Source: Flavisolibacter longurius
GTDB taxonomy: Bacteria > Bacteroidota > Bacteroidia > Chitinophagales > Chitinophagaceae
Direction of reading: 5' to 3'
Length of the DNA: 64,000 bases
NCBI GenBank assembly: GCA_014163555.1
Contig: JACJGO010000005.1
Span: 62,001-126,000 of the forward strand
The first letter of the stretch is position 1, and every line of letters begins with the position of its first letter. This document shows positions 26,162 to 34,523 of this stretch, one piece after another. Made by a program: the position numbers and the translations under genes. The notes beneath the pieces were generated by a model. The model did no database searches. It saw only the letters and a program-made list of their open reading frames with translations, and had not been told where the DNA came from.

Positions 26162-28381
26162 ATGAGCAGACTATTGATCATATCTAACCGGTTACCATTT
26201 TCAATTGAAAAAACAAACGAAGAACTGGCGGTTCGTCAAAGTTCTGGTGGGCTGGTTTCTGCTATCAAAAGCTATTTCGAACGTTCGGGAAAACCAAATG
26301 AAGGCTTCACGGAAAAGATCTGGGTTGGAAGCATGGATGTATCAGAGGATCTTTGGAAAGAAGCTGTTGCCAAAAATGCCGTTCCCAATGAATTTACCAT
26401 CGTCCCGATTTTTCCAGAGAAAGAATTGTATGAAGATTATTACAATGGATTTTCCAATTCAACGATTTGGCCACTGTTTCATTATTTCCCCTCATTGGTC
26501 GAATTTAAAAAAGAATATTACGAGGCTTACAGAGCTGTAAATCAGACTTTTGCCGAATCCATCATTCAGCAGTACCAACCCGGTGACGTAATTTGGGTAC
26601 ACGACTACCAATTATTGTTATTGCCGCAAATGCTCCGCGATAAGCTGCCCGAAGCCACCATTGGATTCTTCTTGCACATCCCGTTTCCATCATATGAAAT
26701 TTTTCGTCTGCTGCCCAATCGCTGGAAGCGGGCCATCCTGCACGGCATTCTTGGCGCTGACCTGGTAGGTTTTCATACGCATGATTATGTGCAGCATTTT
26801 ATCCAATCCTGCAAAATGATCCTGAAGGTTGAAAATCAATTCACCAATATTCTATATAACGACCGCCTGCTGAAGTGCGACCTTTTCCCGATCGGCATCG
26901 ATTATCAAAAGTTCCGGGAAGCCATTACTGATGAAACGGTTATTGCCATTGCCACGAAGCTGGAGGAGCATTTTTACAACCAGAAGATTATCTTCTCCGT
27001 TGACCGGCTTGATTATACCAAAGGACTTGATTATCGTCTCGACGGCTACGAAGAGTTTTTGACGAAATATCCCGAATGGCGAGGGAAAGTTGTGTTTATT
27101 CTGAATGTTGTTCCTTCAAGAGACCTGATTCAAACTTACAGTAACCGGAGGGCCCGTATCGAAGAAAAGGTGAGTACCATCAATGGCAAATTTTCAAGCC
27201 TGGCCTGGCAGCCCGTTATTTACCGGTACAATCACCTTCAGTTTGATGAATTGTGTGCCCTATACCAGGTGGCTGATGTAGCCTTGATCACCCCCCTGCG
27301 GGACGGAATGAACCTCGTGTCGAAAGAATATGTTGCCAGTTGTATTGACAAAGGTGTACTGATACTCAGTGAGCTCACCGGTGCCGCCAACGAGTTAAGC
27401 GAAGCCATCTTCGTTAACCCGACAGATGCTGAAGAAGTGGCGGATTCCATCGATACAGCCCTGACCATGCACCTGATCGAACAGCGTTCCCGCCTTTCGA
27501 ACATGCAACGACGCATTGCTGAATATGATGTATTTAAATGGATCAATGAATTTTTGAGCTGTATGCAAGAAATAAAAAACGAACAGGAAAATCTGAAAGT
27601 GAATGTGCTGAACGAAGAAACCGTACGGAAAATTCAACAAGATTTCGAAATGGCAGAGCGCCGCTGCATTTTATTGGATTACGATGGTACCCTTTCCCCA
27701 CTTCAAAAAGTGCCTACCATGGCGGTGCCTACGAATGAACTTATAACTTTGCTGGAAGAGCTGACCCGAGACGAACGCAACGAAGTGGTGATTATCAGCG
27801 GCCGGGATGCCCAAACGCTGGATTCCTGGCTGGGACACATGCCAGTAAGCCTGGTGGCGGAGCACGGGGCCGCTATAAAACATAAAGGAGAAGAGTGGAA
27901 GGAGCAAGCCACCATGTCCTCGGAATGGAAAGACAAAATCCGTCCTTTAATGGAAATGTTTGTCAATCGCTGTGCCGGTTCGCTGATGGAGGAAAAAAAG
28001 AGTACTCTGGCCTGGCACTACCGCAATACGCACCCTGATCTTGGTTTCAGCCGGTCGCGGGAAATGCGTAACAGCCTGCTGCAACTCACAGCCAACACGC
28101 CGCTTCAGATTATTGACGGTAACAAAGTGCTGGAGGTAAGACTGGTTGGTGTAGATAAGGGAGGCACCGCTTTGAACATGGTTAAAATCCTGAATCCAGA
28201 TTTTGTGCTTTGTATCGGCGATGATACCACGGATGAAGATATGTTCAGGGCCCTGAGCGACAAGGGATATACTATTAAAGTAGGCAGGGGGAATACGGCC
28301 GCAGCCTATACCATTGTTTCGCAAAGGGACGTGTATCCATTTCTTCGAAAGTTTTTAGGTCCGGTTAAGGCAGGCGTTTAA
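26162..28381 (+). CDS. Bifunctional trehalose-6-phosphate synthase / trehalose-6-phosphate phosphatase
   Basis: A 739-residue fusion of an OtsA-type GT20 domain (about 1-470) and an OtsB-type HAD phosphatase (about 490-739). The synthase part has IISNRLPFSI, VWVHDYQLLLLPQ-like WVHDYQLLLLPQML, FFLHIPFPSYEIFR, VGFHTHDYVQHF, VDRLDYTKGL and ITPLRDGMNLVSKEYV. The phosphatase nucleophile/acid pair is Asp506/Asp508 in LLDYDGTLSPL, with IISGRD, AEHGA and IGDDTTDEDMF further on. It would make trehalose from UDP-glucose and glucose 6-phosphate in one protein. The AT-rich 184-base gap upstream probably holds its promoter. It sits between hutU and hutI without evident functional link. Confidence 0.96.
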   Translation: MSRLLIISNRLPFSIEKTNEELAVRQSSGGLVSAIKSYFERSGKPNEGFTEKIWVGSMDVSEDLWKEAVAKNAVPNEFTIVPIFPEKELYEDYYNGFSNSTIWPLFHYFPSLVEFKKEYYEAYRAVNQTFAESIIQQYQPGDVIWVHDYQLLLLPQMLRDKLPEATIGFFLHIPFPSYEIFRLLPNRWKRAILHGILGADLVGFHTHDYVQHFIQSCKMILKVENQFTNILYNDRLLKCDLFPIGIDYQKFREAITDETVIAIATKLEEHFYNQKIIFSVDRLDYTKGLDYRLDGYEEFLTKYPEWRGKVVFILNVVPSRDLIQTYSNRRARIEEKVSTINGKFSSLAWQPVIYRYNHLQFDELCALYQVADVALITPLRDGMNLVSKEYVASCIDKGVLILSELTGAANELSEAIFVNPTDAEEVADSIDTALTMHLIEQRSRLSNMQRRIAEYDVFKWINEFLSCMQEIKNEQENLKVNVLNEETVRKIQQDFEMAERRCILLDYDGTLSPLQKVPTMAVPTNELITLLEELTRDERNEVVIISGRDAQTLDSWLGHMPVSLVAEHGAAIKHKGEEWKEQATMSSEWKDKIRPLMEMFVNRCAGSLMEEKKSTLAWHYRNTHPDLGFSRSREMRNSLLQLTANTPLQIIDGNKVLEVRLVGVDKGGTALNMVKILNPDFVLCIGDDTTDEDMFRALSDKGYTIKVGRGNTAAAYTIVSQRDVYPFLRKFLGPVKAGV

Positions 28382-28445
28382 AATTTTCAATGGTTCATTT
28401 TTTCTCCTTCTCGTTTCCTCATTTACTGGATTTACCTTAGAGGGC

Positions 28446-29687
28446 ATGACCACCCTTTTTACGAATATCCGGCAATTGGTTTCCTGCCGGGAAAGCTGGC
28501 CCATTTTACGCGGCGCTGAATTGGCGCATCTTCCCTGCATCGACAATGCATACCTGGTTGTGGAAGACGGACGGATTGCTGCCTATGGGGCCATGGAAGA
28601 ATTGCCCTATAAAACCAGCGATTTTTCACAACACGAAGACGTCACCGGCAGGCTGATTCTGCCCAGTTGGTGCGATAGTCATACCCATCTTGTTTTTGCC
28701 GGCAGCCGAGAAAGCGAATTTATTGATAAACTAAAGGGGTTGAATTATGCTGAGATTGCCGCAAAAGGCGGCGGTATTTTGAGTTCAGCTCAAAAACTTG
28801 CTGAAACGTCTGAAGATGAATTGTTCACTCAATCCTTGCAACGACTACAGGAAGTAATCCGTCTGGGAACCGGCGCAATTGAAATCAAAAGCGGTTATGG
28901 GTTAACGATAGAAGGGGAAATAAAAATGCTACGGGTGATTCAGCGGTTAAAAAAAGCAGTGGATGTGCCCATAAAAGCTACGTTTCTTGGGGCCCATGCC
29001 TTACCAGCAACTTATAAGGAGAACCGGGAAGGTTATATTGAATTGCTTATCCACGAAATGTTGCCCATCATTGGCAGGGAAGGACTGGCAGATTATATTG
29101 ATGTTTTCTGTGAGAAAGGATTTTTTACACCGGAAGAAACTGAAACCCTTTGCCGGGCAGGAAAAGAATTCGGCTTAAAACCAAAGCTGCATGTCAATCA
29201 GTTAAACAGCATTGGCGGTATTATAGCCGGTTTAAAACAGAATGCGATTTCCCTAGATCACCTCGAAACAATGACGCCGGAGGACATCCAATCACTTGCT
29301 GCAGCGCAAAAAACAGTGGCTACCCTGCTGCCAACTGCTGCATTCTTTTTACGCATGCCTTATCAACCCGCCAGAAGTCTGATGGAAGCCGGTTGTTCTG
29401 TGGCCCTGGCGTCGGATTATAACCCTGGTTCTTCTCCTTCGGGCAATATGAATTTTGTGGTGGCATTGAGTTGCATTCAAATGCGGATGCTTCCCGAAGA
29501 AGCCATCAATGCAGCCACCCTGAATGGTGCCCACGCCATGGAACTGGCCGATACGGTGGGCAGTATTTCAGAAGGCAAAAGGGCGAACCTTATTTTGACC
29601 AAACCCATTCCCTCCCTTGCTTATCTTCCTTATTCTTTCGGCAGCAATTTGATTGAAAAGAGTATGCTCAATGGACAATGGCAATAA
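28446..29687 (+). CDS. hutI: Imidazolonepropionase
   Basis: A 413-residue amidohydrolase opening the imidazolone ring to N-formimidoylglutamate (third step of histidine use). The metal site DSHTHLVFAG, the substrate segment SREAEF-like SRESEFIDKLKG, KSGYGLT, FLGAHALP, KLHVNQLNSIGG, LDHLE and ASDYNPGSS(P)SGNM are all intact. The length is normal. It starts 64 bases after the trehalose gene and is followed 42 bases on by hutG, so hutI and hutG are probably one operon. Confidence 0.96.
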   Translation: MTTLFTNIRQLVSCRESWPILRGAELAHLPCIDNAYLVVEDGRIAAYGAMEELPYKTSDFSQHEDVTGRLILPSWCDSHTHLVFAGSRESEFIDKLKGLNYAEIAAKGGGILSSAQKLAETSEDELFTQSLQRLQEVIRLGTGAIEIKSGYGLTIEGEIKMLRVIQRLKKAVDVPIKATFLGAHALPATYKENREGYIELLIHEMLPIIGREGLADYIDVFCEKGFFTPEETETLCRAGKEFGLKPKLHVNQLNSIGGIIAGLKQNAISLDHLETMTPEDIQSLAAAQKTVATLLPTAAFFLRMPYQPARSLMEAGCSVALASDYNPGSSPSGNMNFVVALSCIQMRMLPEEAINAATLNGAHAMELADTVGSISEGKRANLILTKPIPSLAYLPYSFGSNLIEKSMLNGQWQ

Positions 29688-29729
29688 TTCGGATATATTC
29701 GTAACATTTCAAACCAAATCCAGCACAAG

Positions 29730-30785
29730 ATGAACCTGACACATTTTAAACGGTACACAAAAACGGATGTGCTATCCCTGACAACAATCCGTCGCTTTGA
29801 AACGAAGATTGGCGAGGAAATTATGGTTCTGAATGAAGGGGATATTACCCAGGCCGTAAAAAATCTTTCGGCTCAATATGTACTCCTGGGTATTCCGGAA
29901 GACATCGGCATCCAGGCCAATTACGGGCAGGGTGGGGCCAGCACCAGTTGGGTGCCTTTTCTCCAGGCGTTTTTAAACAGCCAAAGCAACGATTTCCTGA
30001 ATGGAGCTGACATTGCCCTGATCGGGCATTTTGATTTTGGAGACCTTCAATACCTGATTGATAAAAATGCCTACGGGCAGGAAGAAAAAATAGAGGCGTA
30101 CCGGCATGCCGTAAACCAGATTGATGAAGAAGTGGAAGGCTTGATAAAACTGCTGGTAGCCGAAGAAAAAACGCCCATTGTAATTGGTGGTGGTCACAAC
30201 AATGCGTATCCCTTGCTGAAAGGTGCGGCCAAGGGTTTACATGCATCGCAACAGATCCCGCTGCCGCAGATCAACTGCATCAACCTGGATGCTCATACCG
30301 ATTACCGGCCAACCGAGGGTCGTCACAGCGGCAATGGATTTCGCTATGCAGAAGAAGACGGCTTTTTGCAGAAATATTGTGCAGTGGGTGTGCATGAAAG
30401 CTACCTGCCGCAAAACGTTTGGATCGATATTGTCAACAATCCTTTCATTGACATTATTACTTATGAGGATATTTTCATTCACGAAAAACGCAATTTCCGC
30501 CAGGCAATCTCTCATGCCATTGAGTTCACATCCGATAATTTCTGTGGGATTGAGTTAGACCTGGACAGCGTACAGAATATTTTAAGCAGTGCCAGCACAC
30601 CCTGCGGACTGCAACCACTGCATGCCCGTCAATATCTGAATCTCTGTGCCGCCCATACCAAAGCCTGTTACCTGCATATCTGTGAAGGTGCCACCCGGTT
30701 GTCCAATGGAAATAGCAATGACTTGCTGGGAAAATTTGTCAGTTATCTCGTGGGCGATTTTATAAAAATGCACAAGGACGATTAG
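29730..30785 (+). CDS. hutG: Formimidoylglutamase, arginase family
   Basis: A 351-residue ureohydrolase-fold protein. The two-Mn site is visible as GGGHNN (His), NLDAHTDYRP (Asp/His/Asp) and ELDLDSV (Asp/Asp). It is placed after hutU and hutI, so hydrolysis of N-formimidoylglutamate to glutamate and formamide is the likely role. The length is at the upper end for the family, with an N-terminal region of about 50 residues before LLGIPEDIG. A strong terminator begins 48 bases after the stop, marking the end of the hut run. Confidence 0.9.
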   Translation: MNLTHFKRYTKTDVLSLTTIRRFETKIGEEIMVLNEGDITQAVKNLSAQYVLLGIPEDIGIQANYGQGGASTSWVPFLQAFLNSQSNDFLNGADIALIGHFDFGDLQYLIDKNAYGQEEKIEAYRHAVNQIDEEVEGLIKLLVAEEKTPIVIGGGHNNAYPLLKGAAKGLHASQQIPLPQINCINLDAHTDYRPTEGRHSGNGFRYAEEDGFLQKYCAVGVHESYLPQNVWIDIVNNPFIDIITYEDIFIHEKRNFRQAISHAIEFTSDNFCGIELDLDSVQNILSSASTPCGLQPLHARQYLNLCAAHTKACYLHICEGATRLSNGNSNDLLGKFVSYLVGDFIKMHKDD

Positions 30786-30833
30786 TGCTTGTTAGAAAGT
30801 TACGTGCAAATTTTCCCAGCAATAGAAAAGAAT

Positions 30834-30864
30834 AAAAAAATGCGTCGTGATGACGCATTTTTTT
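30834..30864. terminator. Bidirectional intrinsic terminator after hutG
   Basis: An A-run plus TGCGTC pairs with GACGCA plus a T-run over a 5-base loop. It is shared with the converging SH3 protein gene, whose stop codon is at 30866. Confidence 0.85.
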
Positions 30865-30865
30865 A

Positions 30866-31288
30866 TCAGGTAAGCGGAGAAAGGTATTGCGCATAGGAGT
30901 AACCTTCTTCTCCATCTTTGGTCTTCACCTGCCACCACTGTTCATTGGCTTTGGCCACGAGTGTGACAATTTCGCCATGGGCAGCTTTGCCAACAATGGG
31001 TTCCGATGTTCCCGGTCCCTTGCGAATATTCAGGTTAGAACGGGCTGTGGTAACTTTTGCCTGCTGACCCGGTTGCATATTGGCAACGGCAATGTTCATC
31101 ACAAGATCATTGGCCCTGAAGTCCGGATCGAGTTTTTCGTAAACATCCCATACCTGGTTTTTTACAACGCCATTGGGGGCTGTGCCATCAACGTATAAAA
31201 CATTATCCTGCTCCCGCACCTGAAGATTTTGGATGCCGTTTGTTTTTGCAGTATTGATCAATTCTGCATATTTATCCTGTAGTGCCAT
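30866..31288 (-). CDS. SH3b-domain protein with BON/LysM-like N-terminus
   Basis: A 140-residue protein with no signal peptide. The C-terminal 65 residues are a bacterial SH3 domain (ARSNLNIRKGPGTSEPIVG, VTLVAKANEQWWQVKT, EGYSYAQYLSP). The N-terminal half (LQVREQDNVLYVDGTAPNGVVKNQVWDV) resembles a BON-like fold. It lies 4 bases after the BON lipoprotein gene, so the pair is co-transcribed. The domains suggest cell-wall or envelope binding, but the missing export signal makes location uncertain. The family is seen in Bacteroidota; its function is unknown. Confidence 0.8.
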   Translation of the reverse strand: MALQDKYAELINTAKTNGIQNLQVREQDNVLYVDGTAPNGVVKNQVWDVYEKLDPDFRANDLVMNIAVANMQPGQQAKVTTARSNLNIRKGPGTSEPIVGKAAHGEIVTLVAKANEQWWQVKTKDGEEGYSYAQYLSPLT

Positions 31289-31292
31289 ACGA

Positions 31293-31616
31293 TTAATTGT
31301 ATTTTAAATTGTTTACAACTTGTTTCGGACGTAGCGCATCCAACGCTTGCTTCAGGTTCAGGTACCGGTCCTTTTCAATAGTACCGGAGAGGGTGATCAC
31401 ACCATCCTGAACCGTTGCTTCTACACCGGGGTAGTCTTTGGTAGCATCTTCCACACCGCGGCGCAGTTCGGCATCACCGGATATTTCAACCGGTGCCGTG
31501 GGGGCTGGTGCTGTAGTGGTAGTGGTTTCCGTTGTGGTATTATCTTTTTTTCCCTTGCAGGAATAGCCACCTGCCATCAAAGCAGACAGCGCAAAAACAA
31601 AGAGGTACTTTTTCAT
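31293..31616 (-). CDS. BON-domain lipoprotein
   Basis: A 107-residue lipoprotein. The signal peptide MKKYLFVFALSALMAGGYSC ends in a good lipobox, a Thr-rich linker (TTTETTTTTAPAPTAP) follows, then one BON domain (DAELRRGVEDATKDYPGVEA, VQDGVITLSGTIEKD). BON domains are thought to bind membranes or phospholipids (compare OsmY). It is the first gene of a two-gene run with the SH3b protein, and both may support envelope integrity (inference). Confidence 0.85.
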   Translation of the reverse strand: MKKYLFVFALSALMAGGYSCKGKKDNTTTETTTTTAPAPTAPVEISGDAELRRGVEDATKDYPGVEATVQDGVITLSGTIEKDRYLNLKQALDALRPKQVVNNLKYN

Positions 31617-31697
31617 ATTTTCATTTTTATGAATAAACGTGAACCTCTTCAGGCATACAACTCTTATACCAAGGCGTAAAGGAGAGAAGCGGGTTGA

Positions 31698-33665
31698 TCA
31701 GGCATTGAGCAATTCTTCATCCAGGGTAATGATTTTTTCAAAAACAATCTCGTATTCTTTCGTGGCTGCATCCATTTTTGCTGAGATGTCTTTATAAGCA
31801 GCTTCTGTCTTTTTAAATTCAACAGCATTTGAATAGGTCTCGGGGTGCGAAAGTTTTGCCTCTAATTCAGTCTTTAACGCATTTAGACTTTCCACGTCTT
31901 TTTCCAGTTTTTGAAAAACACGTTGCTGCTTTTGCAGTTCTTTCTGCAGCGTCGATTTATCAGATTTTGGCGATGGCTGTGCTGGCTTTTTTTCTTCTGC
32001 TGGTCTTTCCTTTTTTACGGTTACTTCTTTCGTATTTGCAGATTGTGTATTTGCAGGGGTTTTCGCCGCCATCCTCTCATTCCAGGCCACCCATTCTTCG
32101 TAATTGCCTTTAAATTCCTTGATCTCACGGTCTTTGATTTCCCATATTTTGTTGGCGATCTTGGAAATAAAATAACGGTCATGGCTGACTAAAATGATCG
32201 TTCCTTCATAGCGGTTCAAAGCGTCGATCAGCAATTCAGTAGAATGCAGGTCCAGGTGGTTGGTGGGTTCATCCAGTAAAAGAAAATTGGCTTTGCTGAC
32301 GATGGTTTTTGCCAGCGCCACCCTTGCTTTTTCGCCACCGCTCAACACCTTGATTTTTTTGTCAACATCGTCGCCACTGAAAAGAAAACAACCCAGTAAG
32401 GTCCGCAGTTCCAGGTCAGTTTTTTGTGCCCGGGCCGTATGCATTTCATCAATCAGTGTATTGTTTATGTTCAATGCCTCCAACTGGTGCTGGGCATAAA
32501 AGGCGGCGTCAATATTATGTCCCCATTTCCGATCGCCTTCTATGGGCTCGGTTCCTGCAATAATGCGCAGCAGGGTTGATTTTCCCTTTCCGTTTGCACC
32601 AATCAGTGCTATCTTATCGCCACGTTCAATTTCTGCAGACGTATTTTCCAATATCTGGATGTCCTTGAACTGCTTGGAAACATGTTTCAGTTCCACCAGC
32701 ACCTTACCTGGTGTTTTGTCCACACTAAAGTTGATTCGGATATCCGGCCGTTCCAGCGCCACATCTTCAATCCGCTCCAGTTTGTCCAGCTTTTTCATAA
32801 TGCTTTGCGCCATCGCCGCTTTGCTGGCCTTGGCACGGAAACGTTCTACCAGCCGTTCATTCTGGCGGATATAATCCTGCTGGTTTTCATAGGCACGTTG
32901 CTGTAGGGCAATACGCTCAACTTTTTCTCTTTCGAAGAAATCGTAATTGCCGTTGTAAATATGCAACTGCCGCTGGTAGAGTTCAACGATCTTTTTCACC
33001 ATGCGGTTGAGGAAATACTTATCATGGCTCACAATCACCACGGCCCCTTTGTAATGTGTCAGGTATTTTTCCAGCCATTCGATAGAGGGAAGATCCAGGT
33101 GGTTCGTCGGTTCATCCAATAACAATAGATCAGGTGCCTGCAGGATCATTTTTGCCAGCAAAACACGCATGCGCCAACCACCACTGAATTCGCGGTAAGG
33201 CCTCCCCAGGTCTGCGTTGGAAAAACCCAGTCCCTGCAAAACTTCTTCCGTTTTGTGCTCAATCTCGTAGCCGCCGGCTTCTTCAAATTCATGGAGTTTG
33301 TGGCTGTATTCTAGCAGAATTTCTTCAGAAGAATCGGTTTCCAGCTTTTTGGTGATTTCATCCAGTTCTTCCTGTACTTTTTTTGCCCGGTCAAAAGCAT
33401 GGAGCGCCACCTGTAAAATGGACTCATTCGTATCAAAGCTAAGCAGGTCCTGGTGCAGGTAACCAATAGAAGTGCTGCGACTGCGCTCAACTGTGCCCCT
33501 GGTTGGCATGTATTCACCCACCAATAATTTCAGCAGTGTTGATTTGCCGGTTCCGTTGTAACCAACCAACCCAATGCGTTCACCCGGATGAATATGCCAG
33601 GTGGCATCTTCCACAATGGTACGGGCTCCAAATTCAAATGTTATATTCTGCAAACCAACGAGCAT
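31698..33665 (-). CDS. ABC-F family ATPase
   Basis: A 655-residue soluble twin-ATPase with no membrane spans. Two full ABC cassettes are visible: Walker A GYNGTGKSTLL and GANGKGKSTLL, signatures SGGWRMRV and SGGEKARVALAK, and LLLLDEPTNHLDL twice. Between them lies the charged linker (about residues 240-315) that defines ABC-F proteins; the C-terminus is a Lys/Glu coiled coil (about 560-655) as in Uup/YdiF. ABC-F proteins act at the ribosome, as translation factors or antibiotic protectors. The C-terminal extension favours a Uup/YdiF-like housekeeping member. Confidence 0.92.
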   Translation of the reverse strand: MLVGLQNITFEFGARTIVEDATWHIHPGERIGLVGYNGTGKSTLLKLLVGEYMPTRGTVERSRSTSIGYLHQDLLSFDTNESILQVALHAFDRAKKVQEELDEITKKLETDSSEEILLEYSHKLHEFEEAGGYEIEHKTEEVLQGLGFSNADLGRPYREFSGGWRMRVLLAKMILQAPDLLLLDEPTNHLDLPSIEWLEKYLTHYKGAVVIVSHDKYFLNRMVKKIVELYQRQLHIYNGNYDFFEREKVERIALQQRAYENQQDYIRQNERLVERFRAKASKAAMAQSIMKKLDKLERIEDVALERPDIRINFSVDKTPGKVLVELKHVSKQFKDIQILENTSAEIERGDKIALIGANGKGKSTLLRIIAGTEPIEGDRKWGHNIDAAFYAQHQLEALNINNTLIDEMHTARAQKTDLELRTLLGCFLFSGDDVDKKIKVLSGGEKARVALAKTIVSKANFLLLDEPTNHLDLHSTELLIDALNRYEGTIILVSHDRYFISKIANKIWEIKDREIKEFKGNYEEWVAWNERMAAKTPANTQSANTKEVTVKKERPAEEKKPAQPSPKSDKSTLQKELQKQQRVFQKLEKDVESLNALKTELEAKLSHPETYSNAVEFKKTEAAYKDISAKMDAATKEYEIVFEKIITLDEELLNA

Positions 33666-33881
33666 GCGCTACAAATTTTTAGTTTAAATGATTTAGAGAT
33701 GGTAAGCGTAAAACGGGTTTCTGTTTGAAAAAAAAATAGATCAACCTACCATCGGTTCTTCTTTACTTTTCTTTTTCCGCTTCCATCCAAAGGCCGCAAA
33801 TTTCCCAAAGTTTTTCCGAATATAGCTTTGCTCCTTTGCGAAAACTGTGAAATCCTTTACAAAATGGGGCTGAATCCTGCC

Positions 33882-33889
33882 TAGTTTTG
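33882..33889 (+). promoter_or_regulatory. -7 box TAGTTTTG for the DUF3347 gene
   Basis: TAGTTTTG fits TAnnTTTG and ends 14 bases before the ATG at 33904. Confidence 0.5.
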
Positions 33890-33903
33890 TACAAACTTAC
33901 CTT

Positions 33904-34509
33904 ATGCGTAATCTTATACTTTTTCTCGTTCTGGCAGGCGCCGGTATTCTTGCCTGGGTTATTCTGGGCCGGCCCGACAAAAAAGAATCCGTTGAAAAAA
34001 CCGAAGCGATTGCTGTCTCCAAACACAGTACTGCTTTTAATGAATCCGTTGCCGCCGTGTTGAATGACTACAATACCATCGCGGAAAATTTCGTAAAATG
34101 GGATTCGGCAGCATCTGCCACCGCCGCGTCAACCCTGATCAAAAACCTCGAAAACGTAAAGCTGGAAGAGCTGAAAAAAGATTCATCAGCAATTTATGAA
34201 ACCGCTGTTATGTTCATCAATAACGCTAAAGGCGATGCGCAAACCATTGCCACGGAACCCACCATTCGTCCGCAGCGGGAAGCCTTCAATTCCATGACGG
34301 ATAACCTGTACCAATTCCTGAACACAGTAAATTACGACGGACAAACGCTTTACCTGCAGGAATGTCCCATGGCCTTTGATGATACCAAATCAGCCATTTG
34401 GCTAAGTCAGAAAGAAGAGATCCGCAACCCGTACCTTGGATTATACCACCCGCATTACGGAAAAGGCATGCTGGCTTGTGGTGAGAACAAAACCAAAATC
34501 GAGAATTGA
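33904..34509 (+). CDS. DUF3347-domain protein
   Basis: A 201-residue exported protein with one N-terminal hydrophobic segment (LILFLVLAGAGILAWVIL) that may be an anchor. A helical region is followed by the DUF3347 end: YLQECPMAFDD, IWLSQKEEIRNPYLG and GMLACGE. The conserved Cys-Pro-Met and the second Cys suggest metal, possibly copper, binding. In Bacteroidota such proteins often accompany heavy-metal efflux genes. Here the neighbour is a TonB-dependent receptor 14 bases downstream, so they are probably in one operon, perhaps for metal or metallophore handling (inference). Confidence 0.8.
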   Translation: MRNLILFLVLAGAGILAWVILGRPDKKESVEKTEAIAVSKHSTAFNESVAAVLNDYNTIAENFVKWDSAASATAASTLIKNLENVKLEELKKDSSAIYETAVMFINNAKGDAQTIATEPTIRPQREAFNSMTDNLYQFLNTVNYDGQTLYLQECPMAFDDTKSAIWLSQKEEIRNPYLGLYHPHYGKGMLACGENKTKIEN

Positions 34510-34523
34510 TTGTTGTGTAAAAC

